Shown: positions 43,532 through 54,729 of the stretch, in pieces
Layout of the letters: each line of letters begins with the position of its first letter
Position numbering within the stretch: the stretch's first letter is position 1
NCBI GenBank assembly: GCA_032622095.1
Contig: CP136064.1
Location: forward strand, 247,289,827 to 247,353,826
DNA from: Siphonodentalium dalli
Taxonomy: Eukaryota > Mollusca > Scaphopoda > Gadilida > Siphonodentaliidae
Length of the DNA stretch: 64,000 nucleotides
Direction of reading: 5' to 3'
Program-made: the position numbers and the translations under genes
The notes under the pieces: model-generated
What the model was told of the DNA's origin: nothing
What the model saw: the letters and a program-made list of their open reading frames with translations, nothing else
Databases searched by the model: none

Positions 43532-44015
43532 GAATCTCTACTCTAGCTAATGCCCGTAAAGATCATATTCCACCAGTACAAAACCTGGGAACTTTTTGAA
43601 GTTTTGACAGGGAACCTTATAAAGTCGAAAAAAATTCTTAGTTGTTATCTGTTCATTAAAAATGTACTTCACTGTAGGTGAATGTCCCAACTAAAAATTG
43701 CATGCTTTTCTCTGAATTGTGTGAGCCAATATCCCAATAAACATCGAATTAATTACCCAGGAGAAATTACATAATTGTAAACAACACAAACTAATTATCG
43801 CTCACAAATTCACTTGTCGTGAAATTTTGAGTTGGGACCTTCACCTACAGTGACGTACATTGTTAAGGTACATATAATAATTGTATAATAAATATATTCT
43901 CTGTGCTATTTTTCGACTTTATAAGGTTCCTTCAAGTTGTCAAAACTTCAAAAAGTTCCAAGGTTTTGTACCGGTGGAATGTGATCTCTACGGGCATTAG
44001 CCAGAGTAGAGATTC
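43532..44015. mobile_element. short long-terminal-inverted-repeat element, 484 bp
   Basis: The left end begins GAATCTCTACTCTAGCTAAT and includes CATATTCCACCAGTACAAAA and GTTTTGACAGGGAACCTTAT. The right end is the reverse complement, down to AGAGTAGAGATTC. Arms are about 120 bp, with further inner pairing (TGTACTTCACTGTAGGTGAA and its complement near 43850). It is the compact relative of the 2.1-kb element at 12574-14683. No clear target duplication was found. Confidence 0.8.
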
Positions 44016-44095
44016 GTGACGTGATCTGGGAATAGCTGTGTGTACAGCAACAGGAAACATGTTTATGATAGAGGTCTGGTGAGTCGGCCCTGGGG

Positions 44096-45888
44096 CCTAT
44101 ACTATAGAATACCATTTTTGTGATAGCAGGCTTATTTGAGCCGTACAGAAAGTGTCGAGTACTATAGACCACTGTAATCTAACAGCGAATGCGATTTCTT
44201 GTAAATCACAACAAGACGGCAAATCGAGTACTATCGACCACCGTTCGTTAAACGCACATCTAAACATTTGTGATTTTGTCAAGGGAAATTACTCTAATGA
44301 TATGATATGGCAATGCCTATTTGTGTCAGTTGGTGAGTGATTTTATATAGTTGATTAATAAAGGTACATTATGTGTGAATAGTTTCCGATACTTGGATTA
44401 TTTTGACCACAATTGCGCAGTGCACGGTGAAAAGTAATTCCTTCGGTATCATGTGGAATACTTACCATTTTCAGATGTTTTATGTTACATGATTCTTAAC
44501 GGTTTGTCGAAAAAGGTCGGCAAACACGCACATCGGTTGCCCTTCAAATGGCTACACTTTATATAGCAATATTACCAAGGGTGGAACCTGATTTGTCTAG
44601 CTAGCTTTGGGCAGGGACAGCGGCTGAAATATTAGAAGTTGGAACATCTAGACCTTAATAGTTGAAAAGTTTGAGGTACCATGCAGCTGCAAAAATTCAA
44701 CCCATGATGGGGGTGCGATGGCTGTTCTCGGACATGGTATTTTCGACATGTGTCAAGGATGGGTGTTCATTTGGAAATTCCAATGTGGACCAACACTCCC
44801 TCGTCCAGGGTCTCCGGGGACATCCAACCTCGATTTTAAAACATATATATAGCACCATCTACTTAAACTATACCTAATTCTCGATACCTTCCATTTACAC
44901 CCAACTGAGCGGCTGAATTTAGGTAAACATATGTGACATTTGGTTTATAACCAACACGCGCTACTACATTGGTAAGTTAAGGATCAGGGGACCCCGATTT
45001 TTTCTAAGAATTCACTCATGGAACATTCTGTGCGGCACTATTGGCCAAATTAAATTGTTTAGACCACAAGGTGAACGCAAACTTCTTGAGCACACAAATG
45101 CCATGTGGTTCAAATAGGTTACATAATGTCATGTAAATATTGGGGTCTACTGATTCTTAACGCAACAGCCTGAAATTATCAGTAACGTTTGAACACAAAT
45201 TAAATGCCACCACCCGATTAACAGCGTATCCGTGTACCTTCGCACAAAGATAGTTATATACACGTGTTGAGCCCAAGCCCGACAATATACTGTAACTCTT
45301 TAATTTCATTCAGAATTAAAATCTAGGCCGCTGACATGGCTATCTCCTTTCAGCTCCATTGAGCGTAAACAATCTCAATGGGATAACAATTTAGATTCCA
45401 TGACCGTATTACAAAGAACGATCACGGCGTGAAAAATCAATAATGTAGCCTATGCAGTTGTAATCTAATAATGAATTTTTACAAAAATGGTATTATTGCT
45501 GTACTATAGAACCCGCTTAGCCAGTACTTTATCATTCCGTATTGCGATTTTTTACATATTACAAAGCTGTAGCGTTCTATGTAGAGTACTATGAAAGTAT
45601 GCAAAGATGAAACTTTCAGGCCCCCTTTTTCTCCACCAAATGCAAAGATTTTCCGGTCAAGTGAATCCCGGTATATAGATGGTTCGCCAAAAAAGATCAT
45701 ATCAGTCATTACATGTCAATATATTTGGCATATAAAGAGTTTTGGGCATATGTTGAGTTTCAATGTACAATGAAAGAAATACACTGATAGAAATACAGTC
45801 GAATACTATAGAACACAAAATATGTATTACAAATTAGTAAATCACAAATTAACGCTGATATTACAAAAATTGTATTCTATAGTATAGG
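44096..45888. mobile_element. unclassified DNA transposon, 1793 bp, with perfect 8-bp target duplication
   Basis: CCCTGGGG flanks both sides (44088-44095 and 45889-45896). The inverted ends read CCTATACTATAGAATACCA and, on the other strand, CCTATACTATAGAATACAA, continuing TTTTTGTGAT/TTTTTGTAAT. ACTATAGA or ACTATCGA motifs recur inside both ends (44160, 44229, 45586, 45803), like subterminal transposase sites. No transposase-like frame was seen. An 8-bp duplication fits hAT, but the ends do not start CA, so I leave the superfamily open. Confidence 0.82.
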
Positions 45889-45896
45889 CCCTGGGG

Positions 45897-46255
45897 TGAT
45901 TAGAAACATTTCAATACAGCGAGTATATATATAATACAGTCTTTAATACAGATATTCAGTTTGAGAGATTCAAACCAGATAATTTCAAAAAGCAAACAGA
46001 TAAAATATAAGTAAACCTTGATTCAATTCAAACATATCACGCCCTCACCACCATCTGGTAAAATGAAAACATATCTCGTGGTGTGCTATTGTTACAGCAC
46101 CCGACAGTGGATAAGGTTACTTGCTTTGTTGCATTCCGGGTGTTAACTGGGGTGTGCTGATATAAATGAACAAATGTGGTAGATTTAAAGGTACCCAAGA
46201 CGTTCGCAGTGTGTAAATGTGAAATAAATATATAACTATGTAAATACATTACCAA
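45897..46255. other. no gene seen
   Basis: Short non-coding spacer between DNA transposons. Confidence 0.45.
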
Positions 46256-46258
46256 TAA

Positions 46259-46665
46259 GGGTGCGTTCATACGCTGGCAAGTTTGCATGGTATGTTTCTG
46301 CGGGGAATTGGGCATAGAACACCACATGGTGCCAGAATATGAACGGAACCGTTTACATTACATGCATCTTTACCAAAGCGGACGACGTGAGAAGTAACAT
46401 TTATCTAGTTCCACTTGTAACAGTGCTACAGGAATTTGCCTCCAAATACCTGTATGATTTATTCTTGCGAGATAATTGCATGATATTTACAGGCAAATTC
46501 CGGTAGCATCGTTACTAGTGGAACTACAGAGAGTTTACTTCGCACGTAGTTAGCTGTGGCACAGTTGCACTTTATGTGCTTGTTTCCGTTCATGTTATAA
46601 TCGTTTTCTACGACAAAATGCCTGCAAACCGTACCGTGCAAACTTGCTAGTGTATGAACGTACCC
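46259..46665. mobile_element. PIF/Harbinger-like MITE, 407 bp
   Basis: TAA is duplicated at 46256-46258 and 46666-46668. The inverted ends are GGGTGCGTTCATACGCTGGC on the left and, on the other strand, GGGTACGTTCATACACTAGC, extending about 38 bp. A 3-bp TWA target and GG-starting ends are typical of PIF/Harbinger. No coding content. Confidence 0.8.
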
Positions 46666-46668
46666 TAA

Positions 46669-46975
46669 GGATATGTTCATACGCTGGCAAGTTTGCACGG
46701 TATGTGTTACAGGCATTTCTTCATAGAAAACCACATGGTGCCAGAAAATGAACGGAACCGTGGATATAGCATGCATCTTTACCAAAGCAAACTGCACGAG
46801 AAGTAACATTTCTGTATATAGGTCCACTTGCAACAGTGCTACTGGCATTTGCCTTCAAATACCTGCATGATTAATTTTTGCAAGATAATTGCATGATTTT
46901 TACAGGCAAATTCCGTTAGCATCGCTACAGGTGGAACTGCAGACATTTTACTTTGTACGTAGTTAGCTGTGGTAA
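46669..46975. mobile_element. second, truncated copy of the PIF/Harbinger-like MITE
   Basis: It starts directly after the TAA of the first copy with GGATATGTTCATACGCTGGC and follows its interior in order (CACATGGTGCCAGAA, GAACGGAACCGT, ACGTAGTTAGCTGTGG). It ends before the right inverted repeat. The two copies share one TAA, so this is a tandem arrangement. Confidence 0.8.
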
Positions 46976-47287
46976 ATGAATATTATGAACAACATGAAGA
47001 AATAGATACTCGTTGGTCTTACATACATCATTGATAGTTCTCCAATAACGAAATTCCACCAGTTGAAACCATTGTTACGTAAACAACACCTTTGCAGACA
47101 GTGATTTGTCAACAAACACGACTAATCGTGTAATAAGTTCAAATATTTTAGGCCGAATATGATTTTCAGAATATTTTTCAACGGTTTGACTTTTGCAATG
47201 TTTACCAATACCATTAAGTTTTTATTCTTATTGGATTTATAGGATTTTTATCGGCAATTCAACTGTTTTCATAACATGGTTATCACA
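46976..47287. other. no gene seen
   Basis: Unique AT-rich spacer. Confidence 0.45.
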
Positions 47288-47295
47288 TGCGAAAT

Positions 47296-47549
47296 CAAGC
47301 CTTGAAATACTGTGTCTGTCATTTGCAGAATGAGGTCCCCAGAGGGTGAATTTAGTGATCCTACCCCGCATAGCGGGCTAGCATCACCAAATTCACCCTC
47401 TGGGGACCTCATTCTGCTTACACCTCAGCAGAATGAGGCTCCCATAGGGTGAATTTGGTGATGCTAGCCCGCTATGCGGGGTAGCATCACTAAATTCACC
47501 CTCTGGGGACCTCATTCTGCAAATGACAGACAAACTATTTCGAGGCTTG
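47296..47549. mobile_element. hAT-like MITE, 254 bp, second good copy
   Basis: The ends are CAAGCCTTGAAATACTGTG and CTATTTCGAGGCTTG, with an interior near-identical to 28499-28752 and the same length. Flanks TGCGAAAT and TGCGATTT agree at 6 of 8 positions, an aged target duplication. Confidence 0.88.
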
Positions 47550-47871
47550 TGCGATTTGCATGTACTTGTTGATGATCAGACTTTATACATATACAAACTT
47601 TTAAGTTTAAAAAAAAACATATTGTTATTATAATGTAATATTACAAGAGGGATCGGGTCACAAGTTTTGACAACTTACACCCGACCCTCTCCCATTAACA
47701 TTTTAACAAATACAATGTAGATGACGAACATAACATATATACAGGATGATATGCGGTGTGTATGTGGTTGCTGCTAGTCCTATCCTTCTGCTTTTAAAAT
47801 TTCATCTGAGATTGTCAATATTTATAAAGCAGGGAGGATCAATATTTTGTGCAGAGAGGGCCTAATTAAAT
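47550..47871. other. no gene seen
   Basis: Unique spacer with a poly-A run near 47610. Confidence 0.4.
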
Positions 47872-48661
47872 CGTTTCGTTGATGAAATTTATGAATGAAC
47901 AAAATGGAAAAGAATTTCATTGCTTCGATTCGATTCTGATTATATCCCTGTGAGTAAGGCGGAAATGTTAGATATTATAAATTGGTGGGTTGTAATCTTG
48001 TCGAAAAGTTCGCGTCTTTCAGTTACATACAGGGGACCTTTAAAGGCACGGGCGGCATTCGTTGCAGAAATATTCATATTTGTTCAAATCACCATCAAGA
48101 AAAGGAATATTAAAATATATATAGTTTTGTTCATATGCCAAGCATAAAGCGTAAATAGTATATTGTCGCCAAGACGTACGATAGAGTACGCAAACAAGAG
48201 CCTGCTCGTGTTACAGAAGTTTTGCTTCTGTTTACATAACACAGCGCAATTCTATTGGTTAATCACACACAAATGATATAATCGCTCTTTATTATTTCCA
48301 TATCAGGAAAACAGTAACAAATAACGCTCTTTATGTTTACCATATCCGGATCTAAACAAAAGCCAGATTCCGTAACGTTTGTTGCTTTTGTTTACATAAC
48401 AAAGGAAAAACATTTGACAACAATATACTGTTTATGCCATATTTCTGATTGGTATAAGAACAAAGTCTGTCTATATTTTACTATTACTTCTGTTTATGGC
48501 GGTTTTTGACGGAGGTGAATATTTTAACAGCATATATACCCACCGCCAACGCCGCCCGTATCTTTTGTTTCGTTGATGAAATGTATGAATGAACAAAATG
48601 GAACATAATTTCATTGCGTCGATTCGATTCTGATGATATCCCTGTTAGTAAGGCGGATTTT
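47872..48661. repeat. 95-bp direct repeats flanking the dispersed element
   Basis: CGTTTCGTTGATGAAATTTA through TCCCTGTGAGTAAGGCGGA (47872-47967) recurs with about 8 differences at 48567-48661. The second copy of the dispersed inverted-repeat element lies between them. A local duplication preceding or accompanying the insertion is the simplest reading. Confidence 0.8.
48044..48563. mobile_element. dispersed inverted-repeat element, copy 2
   Basis: Full-length partner of 862-1382, with the same ends (AGGCACGGGCGGC and GCCGCCCGTATCT). It is nested between the 95-bp direct repeats. Confidence 0.7.
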
Positions 48662-48663
48662 GA

Positions 48664-49500
48664 TAATAAAAAAACAGCTACCCTCATATGAGTGGTTTTG
48701 CTTTGGTTCGTTAATTACGCTAGCGTATGATTATATTATGTCTTTAACTTAATTTATGCGGAGCCACTATAATAGTTGTACTTAGAAACCTGCTCAATGA
48801 ACAGCTATTCAAGCAACATTCAATCATTGTACTCATAATAATGGTAGTCATAGCAACCCGTGCTACACACACACAAACAATAATTATTAAACAAGGTTCA
48901 ATGGAAGAATTACTTTACATTGGATATACTACATGGTATAATGATAGTATACCGCGGACATGAAAGAAACTTAGTTTGTCATTATTACACAATTGATCTC
49001 AGACTAGACCCTTAGGGTGGATACACACATGCATGTAATTTATGTATGTAAAATCCATGTATTTTACATGGTCACACCAATCATTGATAGAATTAGTCGC
49101 CTGTGCGCGATCAGACAATTTCAACAGGCGAGACAAGTGAGCAGTTATAAGCCATTATCAAACTAACTGCTATCAAGAAAGACCAGACATAATGTAAATT
49201 CTTCATGGATGTCGAAATGAATAAATCCTGTCTGATATCTGTTGCTGTTTTTCACGAGTTTTAATTCATTTCGAATAGTGGATTTGAGTCCGTCGATTTT
49301 ATACTTGATTTGTTTCTCGTCATTTCATGCAGTGTCATCCAAAATAAAAATAAAATGTAAAGAATTTGAAGCTCTTTTAGGGCGATTTTGATACACGAGT
49401 GTGTAATGTCCCATTAACTATCCGATATGGTGCTCTCATGCCTTGAATAACAGGCATTGGAAAATTAAGACAGACAATACCGGTTCTTTGTGATTCCTCG
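48664..49500. other. no gene seen
   Basis: AT-rich non-coding DNA. Its distal part may belong to the 5' end of the retrotransposon that follows. Confidence 0.4.
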
Positions 49501-49511
49501 GAAACTGGCTT

Positions 49512-49524
49512 CCAAGATGGCGAC
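49512..49524 (+). promoter_or_regulatory. YY1-like motif upstream of LINE ORF1
   Basis: CCAAGATGGCGAC matches the core of the YY1 binding consensus (AAGATGGCG). It lies about 220 bp before the ORF1 start codon, where a LINE internal promoter would be. In mammalian L1 a YY1 site positions transcription start; a like role here is inference. Confidence 0.4.
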
Positions 49525-49745
49525 TTAAACGGGTGAATTTTATTTTGATGGGAATCAAAACACTTATAAATCAACCTGTATAGGCGGTATCCTGCATCAC
49601 AACAAGTAGCGTCGAAGCCACAATCGACCGACTGGTCATATGATCGCAGTGAGTGACTTGATTGCATAAAATACATCGTAATAAAGTTTGAAAATCCACA
49701 AAAACACATCACCAATTGTCGTGCAACTGTTTACTACTGAGAAAT

Positions 49746-50668
49746 ATGCCTGACAAACGTCTACCAGCATCAACATCAAGCGCTGATGAAAGCTTGCATA
49801 CGGAATCGGTAAAGCCTAAATTAAAGGCGGTATTGCCAAATAAAAAACAAAAAATAACACCTAGCCAACCAACATTGAACTTTGGTTCTGACCCCAAAAA
49901 ACAAGACAATAGTAACTCAGCCATTGAGAAAAGTTTGGAGTTGATAAATAAGAAACTGGATATGCTTGTGACAACAGAACAATTAGATAATAGACTTAAG
50001 CCGTTGGTGAAAGTAGATGACTTGAACACAATTCTGGAAAAGATGAGAGGTGACTATGACAAAAAAATAGTAGATGCGAGGGATGATTTTGCAAGCAACA
50101 TTTTCAAATTAGAAAAATCAATGGACTCATTAAAGCAAGAAGTGAAACAGCTAAAAGATGATTCAGATTATAAAAGTGATGAAATAGTAAAACTCAAAGA
50201 AGTAAACAGAAAGCTAAATGATAACATCAATAATCTAGAGCAACAGACAAGGAAGGAGAGTGTGAGAATATTCGGGATAGATGGTGACAGTAAGAAACTC
50301 GGCTGGAATGCGAACAGAAAGTTGTAAGAATGTGCAATGAGAAGTTAAGTATGAAAATAACATTGTCAGATATCAGTATTGCACATAGACTGGGTCACTA
50401 TACTGACAATCAAGACCAACCTAGACCTATGATATGCAAATTTGTATCTAGAAGAACAAAGAATGACGTGATTGGTGCAAGAAAGGTGCTGAAGGGGCAA
50501 AAGACTGTCATAAAAGATGACCTCACCCAAATAAACAATATCTTGTTGAAAACAGCAAAAGAAACACAAGGGGTTAAAGATTCGTGGACAATGAATGGTA
50601 AAATATTCATAAAATATACTGATGATAACAAGAGAAACAAAGTTATTAAATGTTTGAAAGACATATAA
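49746..50668 (+). pseudogene. non-LTR retrotransposon ORF1 (coiled-coil, RRM-like), one frameshift
   Basis: ORF1 proteins of LINEs bind element RNA and assist target-primed reverse transcription. From the ATG at 49746 the first about 190 codons give a basic, Lys/Ser-rich head. A long heptad-rich coiled coil follows (around IEKSLELINKKLDMLV through LKEVNRKLNDNINNLEQQ), then the start of an RRM-like region (ESVRIFGIDG). A one- or two-base shift near 50295 breaks the frame. The rest continues at about 50300-50668 with IAHRLGHY, RPMICKFVSRRTKNDVI and a C-terminal WTMNGKIFIKYTDDN, typical of LINE ORF1 C-terminal domains. ORF2 is not adjacent; a candidate lies 8 kb downstream in the same orientation. 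Confidence 0.82.
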
Positions 50669-50739
50669 TTAAACATTCCCATAATGTGCAGATTGGAAAT
50701 GTTTGTCTATTGTTTGATCATCAGCCATGTCCACTAAAT

Positions 50740-50945
50740 TGTAGTGAATATTATCAGTCCACTATGTCCATTAGTATATGGTATATATGTGTGTTTAAAG
50801 TCCTTTGAAAAAGTCAGTCCATATATGTGTATGTGTATGATGTGTATATGTATGTATATGCATATGGGTATATATGTATGTATACGTATGTATATATATA
50901 TGTGTATGTTGTGTGTGTATATATATGCATGTATATATTGTTGAC
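50740..50945. repeat. TATG/TGTA-rich microsatellite
   Basis: Imperfect runs of TATGTGTATG and ATATATGTATG between ORF1 and the degenerate satellite. Confidence 0.85.
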
Positions 50946-53900
50946 ACAGAGGCATATTGCATAATGGGTGTAACTCTAATTGAAATACATTGTTGACCCC
51001 ATCCCATAAATGATTAAATTACAAATATATACACTGGTTGACAAAATGAAGACCTACCTAGTCATGATATATCGTGATGGATAGAATTGATATGCATTCC
51101 TATCCCACACTTAAATGAATAAATTAAGTGGGTTTATCTGTAATTGGATTATATTGTTGACCCCATCCCATAAATGAATAAATTACAAATATATACATTG
51201 GTTGACAAAACGAAGACCTACCTAGTCGTGATATATCGTGATGGATAGCATTGATAAGCATTCTTGTCCCACACTTAAATGAATAAATTATAAATGTACA
51301 ATTATTGTTATTACAACTGTGTCCTACAGTCAAGATGCCACAGTGGTTGTAATTTTAATGCATTTGCTGGTCCACCCTTAGATTGATGCATTACAAATCA
51401 TTGCTAATCCCACCCCTGCATGACTAAATAATAAATAATATAGTCACTGCTCATACAGCTAAGTCCAAAATGATATATCAGAATGGACCAAATTAAATCC
51501 ATTGCTGAATTGCACAACTAAATTAGAAATAATATACCCATTAATAACACAGTCAATGCTTGCCCATTCATTATGTCATGTGTGTAACTGGAATACACTG
51601 AATAAATTAAAATATATACTTTGGGTGGACAAAAAGTCCAATTAAGTCATGATATATCATAATGGACAGAACTGAACTACATTGAATGCATACATTGTAT
51701 ATGTACAATTATTGTTATTATTATTACAACACATATGTCCTATCCAGTTATGATGCCACGATGGAAGTAATTGGAGTGCATTTGTCGCCCCCACCCCTGA
51801 ATGAATACATTGAAAATCATTGTTGACCCCACCCCTGCATGACTCAATTATAAAACATCTCTGTACTGCTCATATAGCTAATTTCTAAGTGATGTATCAG
51901 AATGGATGAAATTAAATTCATTGCTGCCTTGCACAATTAATTTATGAATTATATATTTATTGCTGACACAACCATGCCAACCCAGTCATGATAGTCGATT
52001 GGTGTAACTGGAATGCATTGTTGACTTGACCCCTTAAATGAATAAGCCGAAAATATATAACTATTGTTGACACAACTAAGTCCTAAGCAGTCATGATATA
52101 TCATACTGGATGAAATTGAATCTCGTGTTGACCCCACCCTTGAATGGGTGGAATTAAAATGAAATGTTAACCCCCACCCTGAAAGGAATGGAACTGAATT
52201 GCATTATTGACCCCATCCTTAAATGAATAATTAAAATATTTTCATTTATTGTTGACAGACCTAAGTTACACCCAGTCAATAAATATCATTATGGATGAAA
52301 TTTGAATATATTATGACCCAACCCACTCAAATTTCATGGATAAGTTATAACAATAGTATATATTTGGCACTCTTTAGTTCTACCAAATCATTATCTATAA
52401 TTATATGAATGGATGGAATTAAATTCATTGTTGATCCCACCTGTTGCATGACTAATTATAAATATTTTATTGTTGACAAAGCCAAGTCCTATAGAGGCAT
52501 ATGACATAATGGATGTAATTATTATTGAAATGCATTTTTGACCCTACCCCTGAAATGATTGAACTAAAAATATATACTTTGGGTGGAACTGGAATGAAAT
52601 GTTAACCCCACTCATAAATGAATGGAGCTGAAAAGCATTCTTGTCCCATCACTAAATGAATAATTTATAAACTGTCACTTATTATTGACAGACCTTAGTC
52701 CCACCTAGTCATTATATACCATGATGGATGGAATTGGATTATACTATGACCTAACCCACCCAAGTCTCATGAATAATTTATAACAATAATATATGTTTAG
52801 CACTCTTGAGTTATATCAAGTCATTATATCTAATTATATGAATGGATGGAATAAAATTCATTGCTGATCAAACAGTTATAATTAATATTTTGTTGTTGAT
52901 ACAACTAAGTCGTACAGGGGCACGTAACATATTGGATGTAAGTGTTATGGAATGCATTTTTGACCCCACCCCTGAAATGAATGAATTAAAAATATATTCT
53001 TTGGTTGACAGAGCCAAGTCCCACTAAGTCATGATATATCATAAGGGACAGAATTGAAATGCATTCTTACACCACCCTTAACTGAATAAATAACAGATGT
53101 ATAATTATTGATGTCACAAATGGATGAAACTAAATTCATTGCTGAAGTGCACAATTAAATTAGAAATAATATATTTATTGATAACAGCCAATGCCTACCC
53201 ATTCATTATGTCATGGATGCAACTGAAATACATTGAATAAATTAAAATATACTTTTGGTTGACAAAACTAAGTCATACCAAGTCATGATGTATCATAATG
53301 GATAGAATTGAAATACATTCTTACCCCACCATTAAATGGATACATTATCAATGTACAACACTTATGTCCTATCCAGTTATGATGTCACAATGGATGCAAT
53401 TGGAATGCACTTGTTGGCCCCACCCTTAAAAGAATACATTGAAAATCATTGTTGATCCCACACCCACATGACTAAATTATAAATAATATATTTACTGCCC
53501 ATACAGCTAAGCCCTAAGTGATATATCAGAATGGATGAAATTAAATTCATTGCTGACTTGCACAACTAAATTAGAAATGATATATTTGTTTTCCTACCCA
53601 GTTATGATGTCATAATGTAGAGGGAATACACTTAGCTGGCCCCTACCCCTAAAATAATAAACTGAATTTCATCGTTGGCCCCAACCCTTAAAATAATAAA
53701 TTGAACTTCATAGTTGACCCCACCCAGGATGACTAAATTATAAATAATTTATTTATTGCTGATACAGCTAAGTACTAAGTGATATATCAGAATGTCACAA
53801 TTATGTCCTACCATGATATGTCACAATATATGTAATTGAAACACACTGTTCCCCATTAAAAGAATAAATGGAAATTCATGTTTGACACCCACCCTTAAAA

Positions 53901-54725
53901 GAAATGGAAATTAATTGTTGACCCCACCCCTACATGGAACCCACTTCTGCATGACCAAATTATAAATAATATACTTATTGCTGAACAGCTAAGTCCTAAG
54001 TTATTCATCAAAAAGGTTTGAGTTAAATTCCCTGTTGACATGCATGACTAAATTATAAATAATATACTTATTGCTGAAGAGGTAAGTCCTAAGTGATATA
54101 TCAGAATGTCAAAACTATGTCCCACCATGATATGTCACAATATATGTAATTGAAACACACTGTTCCCCATTAAAAGAATAAATGGAAATTCATTTTTGAC
54201 ACCCACCCTTAAAAGAAATGGAAATTAATTGTTGACCCCACCCCTACATGGAACCCACTTCAGCATGACCAAATTATAAATAATATACTTATTGCTGAAC
54301 AGCTAAGTCCTAAGTGATTCATCAAAAAGGTTTAAGTTAAATTCCCTGTTGACATGCATGACTAAATTATAAATAATATACTTATTGCTGAAGAGGTAAG
54401 TCCTAAGTGATATATCAGAATGTCACAACTATGTCCCACCATGATATGTCACAATATATGTAATTGAAACACACTGTTCCCCATTAAAAGAATAAATGGA
54501 AATTCATTTTTGACACACACCCTTAAAAGAAATGGAAATTCATTGTTGACCCCACCCCTACATGGAACCCACTTCTGCATGACAAAAGTATAAATAATAT
54601 ACTTATTGCTGAACAGCTAAGTCCTAAGTGATTCATCAAAAAGGTTTAAGTTAAATTCCCTGTTGACATGCATGACTAAATTATAAATATATACTTATTG
54701 CTGAAGAGGTAAGTCCTAAGTGTTT
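50946..54725. repeat. degenerate AT-rich tandem satellite (about 3.8 kb)
   Basis: Recurring words are ATTGTTGACCCCACCC, TTAAATGAATAAATTA, AAGTCCTACC and GTCATGATATATCATAATGG, spaced irregularly at roughly 100-160 bp. An example block repeats at 50990 and 51152 (162-163 bp). No coding content. The same words return at about 57280-57990, beyond the 105-bp array, so that array interrupts an older satellite. Confidence 0.85.
53790..54725. repeat. 314-bp higher-order repeat within the degenerate satellite, 3 copies
   Basis: ACACACTGTTCCCCATTAAA occurs at 53841, 54155 and 54469, exactly 314 bp apart, with long near-identical surroundings. It is a young block expansion on an old background. Confidence 0.92.
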
Positions 54726-54729
54726 TTAT

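Noticed and set aside
44152-44340. Small frames inside the 1.8-kb transposon as a transposase
   Set aside because: They are too short, with no catalytic-triad or zinc-finger pattern.
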